Origin: Mycolicibacterium iranicum
GTDB taxonomy: Bacteria; Actinomycetota; Actinomycetes; Mycobacteriales; Mycobacteriaceae
Assembly (NCBI RefSeq): GCF_002101705.1
Contig: NZ_LQPC01000076.1
Span: forward strand, 1-64,000
DNA length: 64,000 bases
Direction of reading: 5' to 3'
Shown here: positions 50,566 through 59,327 of the stretch, piece by piece
Numbering within the stretch: the first letter of the stretch is position 1
Layout: every line of letters begins with the position of its first letter
Notes under the pieces: model-generated
Database searches by the model: none
What the model saw: the letters and a program-made list of their open reading frames with translations, nothing else
What the model was told of the DNA's origin: nothing
Made by a program: the position numbers and the translations under genes

Positions 50566-51725
50566 TGCTGAGTGCTACCGACATGTTGAGCCGCGCCGAG
50601 ACGGAAACGGGCCTGCGCGACTACGGCGATCCCACTCTGCCGGAGCGCTTCGGCATCGCCGTCGGCCATCTCAACAACCTGGGGATGGATGCCCAGGGCT
50701 GCCGTCAGGCTGCTTACGTCTGTCACTGGCTGCTGACCACGCGGCTCGAATTCATCGAGGACCGAAACAGATACCAGATTGCGGACGAGGTCATCGAACG
50801 ACCGATGTTCGTCACCGGTGAACCTCGCTCGGGCACCACGCTGATGCACGCGCTGATGTCGGTCGACCCGGATTCGCGCGCGCTGCGGTTCTGGGAAGTC
50901 ATGTATCCGTCCCCTCCGCCCGGTATCGTCGAGCCCGGTGACATGCGCCGGGCACGCGCCGACGCCCACTGGCATGAGATCAACACCAAGATGCCCAAGT
51001 GGCTGCACAGCCATCCGTACAACGACATGCTCGGAGACGGGTTACCCGAGGACGAGCGCACCTGGGCGTTCGACTTCCGCGTCATGACGCCGACGGCGTG
51101 GTGGCGGGTGCCGATGCAGACCGTGGTCGGCGGGCTGCCGACCGATCCAACCGCCCAGTACCGGCTGCACCGGGCGATGCTGCAACAGTTTCAATACAAC
51201 CGGCCGCGGAAACGCTGGGTGCTCAAAGGTTTCCACGGATTTCGTCTGGCCGAGCTGTTCGACACCTACCCCGATGCCACTCTGCTGTGGCTGCATCGAG
51301 ACCCCGTGCAAGTGGCTGCGTCACGCACGATGATGATGGCCGACATCCTGGAAGGCATCGTCGGTCCCATCGATCTGCACGCCGCGGCGAAGATGCACCT
51401 CGACCTCACACGGGCCGGCGTCGCCAACACGATGACGAATCCGCTGGTCGACGATCCCCGGATACGGCATGTGCGGTACACTGACTTCGTCGGCGACCCG
51501 GTGACAACGGTGCGCGACTTCTACGCTTTCAGCGACCGCTTCCTGACCGAGGACGCCGAGTCCCGGATGCGGCACTACCTGGCCACCAACAAGGGTGACC
51601 GCCACGGCAAGTTCCATTACTCCACAAGCCTTCTCACCGACATCGGCGAGAACCTGGACGCGCTGCACGAAGAGTTCCGGCCCTTCCGGGAACGCTTCGG
51701 GGTTGCCATCGAGAATCGTGGCTGA
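50562..51725 (+). CDS. Sulfotransferase family protein
   Basis: A 387-residue sulfotransferase-like protein. The PAPS 5'-phosphosulfate loop is VTGEPRSGTTLMH (about residues 86-95), and WLHRDPVQVAASRT is the 3'-phosphate motif. RKRWVLKGFHGFRL supplies the central Lys. It would sulfate a hydroxyl group, or bind a similar nucleotide. ATG 50562 overlaps the LLM stop. A sulfotransferase inside a FadE operon is unusual and may indicate sulfation of the same lipid. Confidence 0.86.
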   Translation: MMLSATDMLSRAETETGLRDYGDPTLPERFGIAVGHLNNLGMDAQGCRQAAYVCHWLLTTRLEFIEDRNRYQIADEVIERPMFVTGEPRSGTTLMHALMSVDPDSRALRFWEVMYPSPPPGIVEPGDMRRARADAHWHEINTKMPKWLHSHPYNDMLGDGLPEDERTWAFDFRVMTPTAWWRVPMQTVVGGLPTDPTAQYRLHRAMLQQFQYNRPRKRWVLKGFHGFRLAELFDTYPDATLLWLHRDPVQVAASRTMMMADILEGIVGPIDLHAAAKMHLDLTRAGVANTMTNPLVDDPRIRHVRYTDFVGDPVTTVRDFYAFSDRFLTEDAESRMRHYLATNKGDRHGKFHYSTSLLTDIGENLDALHEEFRPFRERFGVAIENRG

Positions 51726-52506
51726 GCCGCCTGGCCCGATCGGGCGTTTATCCGTGCACTCCGTCACTTTCCACGGCGCGACACTCGGGCAGATGTGCTC
51801 ACACTGGGAGGCACTGGGTTTGCGCCGGCTCAGTCTCACCGATGCTCAACTGAGCGAGTCGAAGTTGCCCGGACTCATTTCCGCGCAGGGCTATTCGGTG
51901 GAGTCGGTGTTCCATCTGTTCGACACCGCCGACGGTCTGCGGCGGGTCATCGAGGCCGCCGGCGAGGCCGGCGCCCGAGTGATCTACATGCTGACCGGTG
52001 GCCGCGGCGACCTCACATGGGAAGATGCCGCGTCCCGGTTCTGCGACGCGGTACAGCCATGTCTCGACGATGCGGCAGCGGCAGGGGTCGCGCTGGCCAT
52101 TGAGAACGCCTCAAGCCTCTACGCCGACATCCATATCGCCCACACACTCAGGGACACCATCGAATTGGCCGAAGCGGCGGGCGTGGGCGTCTGTGTCGAC
52201 CTGTTCCATTGCTGGACGGAGGCGCACCTGCCTGCGCTGCTTGACCGTGCCCTGCCCCGCACTGAGCTGATCCAGCTCAGCGACTACGTCCTCGGCGACA
52301 GGGAACTGCCCGCGCGGGCAGTTCCCGGCGACGGCGCCATCCCCTTGGAAACACTGATCGCACAGGCAACTCGGGGTGGCTACCGGCACGGCTTTGATCT
52401 CGAGCTGATCGGCCCCCGCATCGACCGTGAAGGGCCCGTCGAGGCCGCCCGCCGTGCCTGCGGCGTTGTGTCGACGATGTTGTCGCGCTGCGAGAGTGCG
52501 AGATAG
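51718..52506 (+). CDS. Sugar-phosphate isomerase/epimerase (xylose isomerase-like TIM barrel)
   Basis: A 262-residue protein of the AP-endonuclease-2/xylose-isomerase-like family: ALAIENASSLYADIH with the metal Glu, GVCVDLFHCWTE with Asp/His, and GFDLELIGPRI with a final Glu. GTG 51718 overlaps the sulfotransferase end by 8 nt. Family members isomerise sugars, myo-inosose or hydroxy-acids. Its role beside a sulfotransferase and FadE is not known. Confidence 0.82.
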   Translation: MAEPPGPIGRLSVHSVTFHGATLGQMCSHWEALGLRRLSLTDAQLSESKLPGLISAQGYSVESVFHLFDTADGLRRVIEAAGEAGARVIYMLTGGRGDLTWEDAASRFCDAVQPCLDDAAAAGVALAIENASSLYADIHIAHTLRDTIELAEAAGVGVCVDLFHCWTEAHLPALLDRALPRTELIQLSDYVLGDRELPARAVPGDGAIPLETLIAQATRGGYRHGFDLELIGPRIDREGPVEAARRACGVVSTMLSRCESAR

Positions 52507-52508
52507 CG

Positions 52509-53720
52509 ATGGCGTATGGGGACGGCCAGGACGACGCTGCGCTGCTTGGCGCCTGGGAGACGTTCTGCGAACGCTTGAAAGCGGCCGGGGAGCGGGCCTT
52601 CAAAGATCACAACGCCGCGTCCGGCGCGCAGCGTGTCGACGCGTTGCGGTTCCTCACCCAGAACCTCGGGCAGGCGTTCGACCTCGCGTTGGAGACCAGG
52701 GACACCCGGTATCCGAGCCTGCATGCCTTCTGCGGGCCGAGCCGCAAACTGGGCGGTGACTGCGCGGACTTCACCTATCAGCAGGCCTGGATCGACGGCG
52801 AATCGGCCTACCGCATCGTGGGTGATCGCGGAACGGCGCGGTTCTTCAACATCACCGTGCAGGGCCCCCGGCGCGTGGGACCCGGGGTGCTGCATGAGCC
52901 TTTCGGCGATGTGCCCGAGGCGAACCTGACCGGCGCAGAGCTCGTCACGGCGGCCGACGGCACATTCGAGGTGTACGTCGGCGGACCGCGGCGCGGGGAG
53001 AACTGGCTGCCGACCACACCGGGATCGCGAAAGCTGTTCATCCGACAGGGTTTTGACCACTGGAACGAAGAGCCCGCGCGATTGCGGATCGAGCGGACCG
53101 ACATGGCTTCGCCGAGACCGGTACCCACCGCGGAGCAGATGGTCGACGCGATTGCATGGGCTGGCGAATTCGTGACCGGCGTGATGGCCGACTGGCCGGA
53201 GTTCCCCTTCATGTACGGGGGAGTGGATGCCGAACGGCCCAACCGCTTCCCAGCCGTCAGTGAAGAGGAAGGCGACGTCAAGAGGGGGCGCGCCGCGGCG
53301 AACATGTACTGGACACTCGCCCCGGACGACGCGCTCGTCGTCGAATTCGATGCTCACGACGGACTGTGGACGCTTACCAACATGGGGGTGTTCTTCAACA
53401 GCATGGACTTCCTCTACCGTCCGGTCAGCTACACGCCGAGCCGCACACTCGTCGACGACGACGGCAAGGTGCGGCTGATCCTTGCCCACACCGACCCGGG
53501 ATTCCACAACTGGATCGACACGCAAGGGTTCGAGCGCGGCAATCTCACTTACCGGCACATGCTCGAAGGGTCGCCCGCCGTATTGGACACCCGCGTCGTC
53601 AAACACTCGGCACTGGCAGAGGTGCTGCCGATTGATACTGCTGTCGTCACCGCCGAAGAGCGCACCGCGCAGATGTGGGTGCGTTTCAACGCCATCCTGC
53701 GGCGCTATTCGTCGCTGTGA
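52509..53720 (+). CDS. DUF1214-like protein of unknown function
   Basis: A 403-residue soluble protein, 2 nt after the isomerase gene. The C-terminal part has MGVFFNSMDFLYRP, HTDPGFHNWIDTQGFERGNL and TYRHM, a pattern I associate with DUF1214 proteins; the N-half contains RKLGGDCADFTYQQAWIDGE. No cofactor motif or signal peptide. Last gene of the FadE-LLM-sulfotransferase operon. Function unknown; the family label is moderately secure. Confidence 0.72.
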   Translation: MAYGDGQDDAALLGAWETFCERLKAAGERAFKDHNAASGAQRVDALRFLTQNLGQAFDLALETRDTRYPSLHAFCGPSRKLGGDCADFTYQQAWIDGESAYRIVGDRGTARFFNITVQGPRRVGPGVLHEPFGDVPEANLTGAELVTAADGTFEVYVGGPRRGENWLPTTPGSRKLFIRQGFDHWNEEPARLRIERTDMASPRPVPTAEQMVDAIAWAGEFVTGVMADWPEFPFMYGGVDAERPNRFPAVSEEEGDVKRGRAAANMYWTLAPDDALVVEFDAHDGLWTLTNMGVFFNSMDFLYRPVSYTPSRTLVDDDGKVRLILAHTDPGFHNWIDTQGFERGNLTYRHMLEGSPAVLDTRVVKHSALAEVLPIDTAVVTAEERTAQMWVRFNAILRRYSSL

Positions 53721-53724
53721 CTGG

Positions 53725-53792
53725 CCGCGAACGCGCGCGAAATGTACGCACCGCGCGGCGTGCCGGTGTGCAGACACGCGCGCTCGCGGTGC
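53725..53792. terminator. Inverted repeat between convergent genes, second family member
   Basis: CCGCGAACGCGCG (53725-53737) and CGCGCGCTCGCGG (53777-53789) pair with one mismatch. It starts 5 nt after a stop and lies between convergent genes, so a bidirectional terminator is likely. Bases 53768-53792 equal 34377-34401. Confidence 0.6.
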
Positions 53793-53803
53793 AAGGGGTC
53801 AAA

Positions 53804-54241
53804 TCACAGGCGCTGGAGCTTGAAGGTCCAGAACTGGCTGCCGGGCGGGCCGTTGAAACAGCCGACGTTGAACTTCGAGTCGATGGTGCCGAGTAGCGTC
53901 ACAGCATCCCAGGAATAGGTTTCGCGCGTCGGCATCACATGGCCGGGGCACTGGAGCCCGTCGGGCACGTCGACGGTGAAGGTGTAGCGGCCGTTGTCGA
54001 GCCACACCTTGCTCTCGTAATACTGGTAGTACGCCAGGCGTGGACGTGCGGCGACGTTGAGACAATTCGGGTTCTTCTCGGGAATGCAGAGCGAGACGAA
54101 CCAGAACCACGACGCGCGCGTGTACCTGTTGGTGAGCAGGTCGTAGTTGCCGATCGCGAAATTGGCCGACGACGGCGGCGCGAGAAGTGTCGCGACCGCC
54201 ATCAGTGCAGTCGCCACAATCCCGATCTTGCTGAGCCTCAT
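53804..54241 (-). CDS. Secreted protein of unknown function
   Basis: A 145-residue protein. The N-terminus has a signal peptide: MRLSKIGIVATALMAVATLL followed by APPSSANFAIG, with probable cleavage after SSA. The mature part has CIPEKNPNCLNV, CPGHV and a late Cys (VGCFNG), enough for two disulfides, and beta-type segments such as GRYTFTVDV. ATG 54241 gives the compact signal peptide; 54256 would add five residues. No enzyme motif. A similar small exported protein type is common in mycobacteria; function unknown. Confidence 0.8.
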   Translation of the reverse strand: MRLSKIGIVATALMAVATLLAPPSSANFAIGNYDLLTNRYTRASWFWFVSLCIPEKNPNCLNVAARPRLAYYQYYESKVWLDNGRYTFTVDVPDGLQCPGHVMPTRETYSWDAVTLLGTIDSKFNVGCFNGPPGSQFWTFKLQRL

Positions 54242-54313
54242 CGCCCGTCCTTTCAACTCTCGCCGCTACTCATGGAACCATTTCGCCGCGGAACGTGGGC
54301 GAGATCAGCGCAG

Positions 54314-55684
54314 CTAGTCGATGACCGCTGCTTCCTTGCGTTCGGTGATCGGCCGGGCGAGCTCCTGCTCGTCGCAGATGCGTTGCAGCTTCTCGATCGT
54401 CTCGTCGAGCCCGGGGCCCAGCGGCTTGCTCGGTGTGAACGTTGCGGGCAGGTGCCTCATGCCCTGGATGACGCCGATGGTGTCGTAATGCACGGTGCCC
54501 TCGGGGTCGCACACGTAGTCGGGCATCCGGTCCAGCACCGCGGTCAGCATCGACTTGAACACCGTGCGCGCGACATTGGATCCCACGCACCGGTGTACAC
54601 CGATACCGAAGCTGAAGTGCCGGTTGCCCTTTCGATCCAGGATGATCTCGTTGGGCTTCTCGAAAACGGCCGGGTCGCGGTTGGCCATCGCCCACGACAA
54701 CCAGAGGCGTTCGTACTGCTTGAAATGGTGGCCCTCGACCTCGACATCCTCGGCGAACGTCCGTCCGTCACCGGGTGCGGGGGTGAAGAAGCGCAGGAAC
54801 TCCTCGGTCGCCGGGTGCAGCAGCGTTTCGCGCTCGCGGCTGAGCCTCGCGCGTTCATCGGGGTGCTCGCCGAGCCATTCCAGCGCGTGCGCGGTCAGCG
54901 CGGTGGTGGTGTCGAAACCGCCGCCGATGATCAGGCCCAGATTGCCCAGCAGTTCCATGTCGGGGGCCGGTTCCCCGTCGATCCGCAACTGCACCAACGC
55001 GTTCACCAGACCGGGGCGCGGGTTCTCCCTGATCTCGATCATGTTGTTGATGAGATCGATGCCCATCTCGCGGTGCTGCTCGTTGATCTTCTCGCGCTCG
55101 GGGGAGTGCTCCGGGGTGTACACCGATGCGTGGGTGGGCTCGCTGTAGACGTTCCACTTCTTCAGGCTGATGCCCATCATCGCGAGCGTGAACACCGCGG
55201 GAACCACGTTGGCCAGGTGATCGACGAAGTCGATGCGCCCCGACTCGATGTGCTCGTCCAATGCCGCGCGGGTGATCTCGTCGATGAACGGTTCCCACCG
55301 CTTGATCGCCGCGGGGGACAGGTACGGGTTCAGGGCGCCGCGGTAAATACTGTGTTCGGGCTCGTCCATTTCCAGGATGCCGCCGCGAACAACAGTCGCG
55401 CGGCTGGCTTTCGGGATGGTGATGCCCTGGAACGGCGTCTCCCCGGAGATGTCATGGTGATTGGACACCGCTGGGCAGCGAGCGAGCTCGAAGACGTGCT
55501 TACTGTCGGCCGCCACCCAGTGCCCGTTGTAGGCGTCCGTCCACGCCATCGGGCATTTGGACTGCATCTCCTCGGTGATCTTCTCGAACTGCAGCCGATA
55601 CTCGGGCGTGTGCCGGTCGAAGTGGTACCTGTTCTTCTTGCGGCTGTCGTCGGCGGTGCCGTCTACGACGTCGTCGACACTCAA
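54314..55684 (-). CDS. Cytochrome P450
   Basis: A 456-residue P450: heme Cys366 in FSFGIGVHRCVGSNVAR, I-helix LIIGGGFDTTTALT and an ExxR candidate in TEEFLRFFTP. It has a long C-terminal extension after the heme domain (DETIEKLQRICDEQELAR). The start is uncertain: TTG 55684 with GGGAGC upstream is chosen; GTG 55678 and GTG 55738 are alternatives. It follows a ferredoxin and two SDRs in one minus operon, which suggests hydroxylation followed by alcohol oxidation. Confidence 0.88.
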   Translation of the reverse strand: MSVDDVVDGTADDSRKKNRYHFDRHTPEYRLQFEKITEEMQSKCPMAWTDAYNGHWVAADSKHVFELARCPAVSNHHDISGETPFQGITIPKASRATVVRGGILEMDEPEHSIYRGALNPYLSPAAIKRWEPFIDEITRAALDEHIESGRIDFVDHLANVVPAVFTLAMMGISLKKWNVYSEPTHASVYTPEHSPEREKINEQHREMGIDLINNMIEIRENPRPGLVNALVQLRIDGEPAPDMELLGNLGLIIGGGFDTTTALTAHALEWLGEHPDERARLSRERETLLHPATEEFLRFFTPAPGDGRTFAEDVEVEGHHFKQYERLWLSWAMANRDPAVFEKPNEIILDRKGNRHFSFGIGVHRCVGSNVARTVFKSMLTAVLDRMPDYVCDPEGTVHYDTIGVIQGMRHLPATFTPSKPLGPGLDETIEKLQRICDEQELARPITERKEAAVID

Positions 55685-55754
55685 GGCTCTGCTCCCTCTG
55701 GTGATTTCGGTGTAGTTGGTCACTGTCAGCGCGACCAACTACACCCAAATCGCT

Positions 55755-55949
55755 CTATTCTTCGATGGAAATGGCTTGTTCAGGGCACGAATGGACCGCT
55801 TCGCGGACCGCGTCCTGCTGCTCGGCCGGCACGACCTCGTTGACCGGTGAAGCCGTACCGTCGATGTCGCTGAGCTCAAAAGAATCTGGTGCGATCATCG
55901 AGCACAGCGTGTGCCCCTGGCACCGCCCCGAGTCGACAAAAACCTTCAC
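55755..55949 (-). CDS. 3Fe-4S-type ferredoxin, CYP partner
   Basis: A 64-residue ferredoxin with CQGHTLC and HSCPEQAI; His is at the variable position, as in other mycobacterial CYP ferredoxins. It precedes the CYP by about 70 nt and follows the mycofactocin-type SDR by 12 nt. Confidence 0.92.
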   Translation of the reverse strand: MKVFVDSGRCQGHTLCSMIAPDSFELSDIDGTASPVNEVVPAEQQDAVREAVHSCPEQAISIEE

Positions 55950-55961
55950 GGGCCTTCCCTC

Positions 55962-56822
55962 CTAGGCGTGGTAGTCGTACCACTTCAAATAGCCGCCCGC
56001 GTCGACGCGCAGCTGCATGCCGGTGACGTACCTGGCCTCGTCGGACACCAGCCACAGGATGGCGTTGCTGATGTCCTCGGGCTCGATGAAGTTGACCTTC
56101 ATTGCCTGCTGCACGCCGAACACCGGCTCGGCGTCCGCGCGCGTCGGGTTCTCCAGATCCGGCCGGAAGGACTTGTACATCGGCGGGCTCTGCAGCATGT
56201 CGGTATTGCAGTTCGTCGGATGCACGACGTTGGCGCGGATGCCACGCACCGCGAGCTCGGTGGCGAGGTCGTGAACATACTGCGAAAGAAGCCGTTTCGA
56301 CGTCATGTACGCCATGCCGCCAGGATCGTTGCCCGGGTTCGGCTTATTGTGTGCATCCATCAGCGCCGCGGTGGAGCCGGTCGCCACGATCGATGCACCT
56401 TCCTTGAGGTGCGGCAGCGCGACCTGAATGGCGTTGATGGTGCCGATCAGGTTGGTGTTGACGACGTCGGTCCACGCCTGCAGCGGCGGGGTGCCCTTCA
56501 TGCCGGCGATTCCTGCCTGGGCGATGACGATGTCGACACCGCCGAGCTGCGAAATACCGTCCTCTAGTGCCTTTTTCAACGCAGCGGCGTCACGCACGTC
56601 AGCTTTGGCGGTGACGATCCGCTGGCCCGTCTTCTCCACGTAGGCGGCCGTCTCGTCGAGGTCCTCGGGAGTGGCCAGTGGATATCCGATGGTGTCGACG
56701 TTCTCGCACAGGTCCACCGCGATGATGTCGGCGCCCTCTTCGGCGAGTCGCACCGCATGGCTGCGCCCCTGCCCACGTGCCGCCCCGGTGATGAAGGCGA
56801 CCTTGCCTTGGACACGTCCCAT
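55962..56822 (-). CDS. SDR family oxidoreductase, mycofactocin-coupled type
   Basis: A 286-residue SDR with the mycofactocin-type signature GAARGQGRSHAVRLAEEGAD and AVDLCENVD, then Ser in VATGSTAALM and the pair in YMTSKRLLSQYV. In this family the nicotinamide is thought to stay bound and be regenerated via mycofactocin. It likely oxidises the alcohol made by the neighbouring CYP. Intact counterpart to the broken SDR at 21969. Confidence 0.9.
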   Translation of the reverse strand: MGRVQGKVAFITGAARGQGRSHAVRLAEEGADIIAVDLCENVDTIGYPLATPEDLDETAAYVEKTGQRIVTAKADVRDAAALKKALEDGISQLGGVDIVIAQAGIAGMKGTPPLQAWTDVVNTNLIGTINAIQVALPHLKEGASIVATGSTAALMDAHNKPNPGNDPGGMAYMTSKRLLSQYVHDLATELAVRGIRANVVHPTNCNTDMLQSPPMYKSFRPDLENPTRADAEPVFGVQQAMKVNFIEPEDISNAILWLVSDEARYVTGMQLRVDAGGYLKWYDYHA

Positions 56823-56857
56823 GTACTCTCGTCCTTTCGCTGAAATCTGCTGCCTCG

Positions 56858-57559
56858 TCAGGTGTTGCGACCGCCGTTGACACCGAGGATCTGGCCGGTG
56901 ATGTAGCTGGCTTCGTCCGAGATGAAGAATGCGCAGGCGGCGGCGATGTCTTCGGGGCGGCCCATGCGGCGCACGGGTGTCTGCTGGATCTGCTTTTCGG
57001 TGTCACCGAGAAATCCCCGCTTCTCCGCCTTGCGCAGCATCGGGGTGTCGATGAAGCCGGGAGGGACGGCGTTGACGGTGATCCCGAACTCCCCGTACTC
57101 CAGCGCAAGAGATTTGGTGAGTCCGTTGACCGCCGATTTGGCCGCGACATACGGCGACATGAACGGCTGCCCCGAATGTGTGCTGGACGACGAGATGTTG
57201 ACGATGCGGCCCCACCGTGCCTCGATCATGTCGGGCAGTAGGGCCTGGGTGCAGTGGAAGACTCCGTTGAGATTGACGTCGACGACCTTCTGCCACTCGT
57301 CGAAGGTCAGATCGAGGAACTTCTTGAAACGATCGAGCCCCGCGGCGTTGACCAGAACCGTGACAGGTCCCAGTTCGGCATGAATCTCCTCGATCGCGGC
57401 GTCGACGGCGGCGCGGTCGGTGACGTCGGCGGTGTAGGAGAACTTCTCGTCGCCCGCGTTCAGATCGATCGTCGCGACGCGCAGGCCGTCGTTGCGTAGG
57501 CGCTCAGCGATCGCAGCGCCGATACCCGAAGCTCCACCAGTCACCACAGCGTTCTTCAC
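56858..57559 (-). CDS. Short-chain dehydrogenase/reductase (FabG-like)
   Basis: A 233-residue classical SDR: TGGASGIGAAIAERL, NAAGLDRFKKF, NLNGVFHCTQ, Ser in VNISSSSTHSG and the pair in YVAAKSAVNG. Layout and wording are close to the SDR at 28660. First gene of the SDR-SDR-Fd-CYP operon; start 57559. Probably reduces or oxidises a keto/hydroxy intermediate. Confidence 0.9.
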   Translation of the reverse strand: MKNAVVTGGASGIGAAIAERLRNDGLRVATIDLNAGDEKFSYTADVTDRAAVDAAIEEIHAELGPVTVLVNAAGLDRFKKFLDLTFDEWQKVVDVNLNGVFHCTQALLPDMIEARWGRIVNISSSSTHSGQPFMSPYVAAKSAVNGLTKSLALEYGEFGITVNAVPPGFIDTPMLRKAEKRGFLGDTEKQIQQTPVRRMGRPEDIAAACAFFISDEASYITGQILGVNGGRNT

Positions 57560-57610
57560 GCGCGAACCCCGGCCATCTCCTCGATCATCAAGAATCTTCC
57601 TTCCGATTAT

Positions 57611-57625
57611 GAGAACCGTACTCTC
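57611..57625. promoter_or_regulatory. GAGAA-N5-TTCTC motif, copy 4
   Basis: GAGAACCGTACTCTC matches nine of ten defined positions and lies 52 nt upstream of the SDR start at 57559. Confidence 0.55.
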
Positions 57626-57741
57626 GCATTATGCCGGATCGCAAGACATGAGACCGGGTGTGTTCGCACTGGTGAGACGTTTGCGCGTGGATTGTCGCAC
57701 CGTTCTTCCCAGGCAGCGATGGTTCTTCCGATTTTCTTGAG

Positions 57742-57790
57742 TTCTCATCCTGCGAATGTATGATTCGCCGGAGATGAGAATGCAGTTTCC
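57742..57790. promoter_or_regulatory. GAGAA-N5-TTCTC motif copy 5 with nested palindrome
   Basis: GAGAATGCAGTTTCC (57776-57790) matches eight of ten positions, 53 nt before the ALDH start. Upstream, TTCTCATC (57742-57749) mirrors GATGAGAA (57773-57780), and between them GCGAAT-N5-ATTCGC (57752-57768) forms another palindrome. A compound operator is likely. Confidence 0.5.
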
Positions 57791-57842
57791 ATCACATTAG
57801 CCCACATCAAGCCATCGCATGACGCTCGGACTGAGGAGGACG

Positions 57843-59327
57843 ATGCCGGAAACAGCCACGATCTCGGGCGAGGTGACCGCTGAGCGCGACGTCAGCCGCC
57901 GCCTTCTGATCGGCGGACAGTTGCTCGAGGCGGACCGGACGTTTCCCTCGCTCAACCCGGCGACGGGCGAGGTGCTCGGCTACGCACCGGACGCCGGGGT
58001 CGCCGATGCCGAGGCTGCGGTAGCCGCCGCGCGCGAGGCGTTCGACAACAGCGGCTGGGCCACGGACACCGCGCTGCGGATCCGCTGCCTGGAGCAGCTG
58101 CACACCGCGCTGGTCGAGCATCGCGACGAGCTCGCCGACCTGACCATCGCCGAGGTCGGCGCCACGCCCGCGCTGTGCCAGGGCGCGCAACTGGATCAGC
58201 CGATCGAGATCGTGCGGTACTACGCCGATCTGCTCAAGACCTATCCGCTGACCGAGGACCTCGGCAACATCGAGAGCCGGGGCATGCAGCACCACCGCTG
58301 GGTCGAGAAGGAGGCGGGCGGTGTCGTCGCCGCGATCATCGCCTACAACTATCCCAACCAGCTCGCTCTGGCGAAGCTGGCACCCGCGCTTGCCGCCGGG
58401 TGCACGGTGGTACTCAAGTCCGCACCAGACACCCCGCTCGTCACGCTCGCCCTCGGAGAGCTGATCGCCAACCACACCGACATCCCCGCGGGCGTCGTGA
58501 ACGTGCTCTCCGGCGCCGACCCCGCCGTCGGCGCGGCGCTGACCACCAGTCCCGACGTCGACATGGTCACGTTCACCGGATCCACGCCCACCGGTCGCGC
58601 CATCATGGCCGCAGCCAGCGGAACGCTGAAAAAGGTCTTTCTCGAGCTCGGCGGCAAGTCGGCGGCGATCGTGCTCGACGACGCAGACTTCAACATGGCC
58701 GCCTTGTTCTCCGCGTTCAGCATGGTCACCCATGCAGGTCAGGGCTGTGCCCTGACGTCGCGTCTGCTCGTCCCGAAGAAACACAAGGACGAGCTCGTCG
58801 AGATGATCAAGAACAACTTCGGTCTCGTCAGATACGGCGACCCGAAGGCCGAAGGCACCTACATGGGCCCGCTGATCAGCGAGAAGCAGCGCGACAAGGT
58901 CGACGGCATGGTCAAGCGCGCCGTCGAGGCGGGAGCCACTCTGGTCACGGGTGGAGAGAAAGTCGATCCGGGCTACTTCTACACCCCCACACTGCTCGCC
59001 AATGTCGATCCCGACAGTGAGATCGCCCAGGAAGAGGTGTTCGGTCCCGTCCTGGCCGTCATCGCCTATGAGGACGACGACGACGCCGTACGCATCGCCA
59101 ACAACTCGATCTACGGGCTGTCCGGAGCGGTGTTCGGCAGCCAGGACCGTGCGCTGGCCGTGGCGCGACGGATCCGCACCGGCACCTTCTCCATCAACGG
59201 AGGCAACTACTTCAGTCCCGACAGCCCGTTCGGCGGATACAAGCAGTCAGGCATCGGCCGGGAGATGGGCAAGGCGGGGCTCGAAGAGTTCCTGGAGAGC
59301 AAGACATTTGCCGAGGTGGTCTCGTGA
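57843..59327 (+). CDS. Aldehyde dehydrogenase
   Basis: A 494-residue ALDH. Catalytic Cys302 is in HAGQGCALTSRL, the base Glu in FLELGGKSAAIV, and IIAYNYPNQLAL and FTGSTPTGRAI form cofactor and substrate sites. ATG 57843 follows GAGGAGGA with good spacing, preferred to 57819. First gene of the operon ALDH, CoA-transferase, OB protein, thiolase, YrbE, YrbE; it may oxidise an aldehyde before CoA transfer. Confidence 0.92.
   Translation: MPETATISGEVTAERDVSRRLLIGGQLLEADRTFPSLNPATGEVLGYAPDAGVADAEAAVAAAREAFDNSGWATDTALRIRCLEQLHTALVEHRDELADLTIAEVGATPALCQGAQLDQPIEIVRYYADLLKTYPLTEDLGNIESRGMQHHRWVEKEAGGVVAAIIAYNYPNQLALAKLAPALAAGCTVVLKSAPDTPLVTLALGELIANHTDIPAGVVNVLSGADPAVGAALTTSPDVDMVTFTGSTPTGRAIMAAASGTLKKVFLELGGKSAAIVLDDADFNMAALFSAFSMVTHAGQGCALTSRLLVPKKHKDELVEMIKNNFGLVRYGDPKAEGTYMGPLISEKQRDKVDGMVKRAVEAGATLVTGGEKVDPGYFYTPTLLANVDPDSEIAQEEVFGPVLAVIAYEDDDDAVRIANNSIYGLSGAVFGSQDRALAVARRIRTGTFSINGGNYFSPDSPFGGYKQSGIGREMGKAGLEEFLESKTFAEVVS

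Noticed and set aside
173..53792. Inverted repeats read as CRISPR, att sites or IS ends
   Set aside because: Copies are single hairpins in intergenic gaps without regular spacers, target duplications or transposase genes.
53939..55843. 634-codon plus-strand frame opposite the secreted protein, CYP and ferredoxin
   Set aside because: Antisense to a P450 with an intact heme motif; the translation is low in hydrophobic core patterns.
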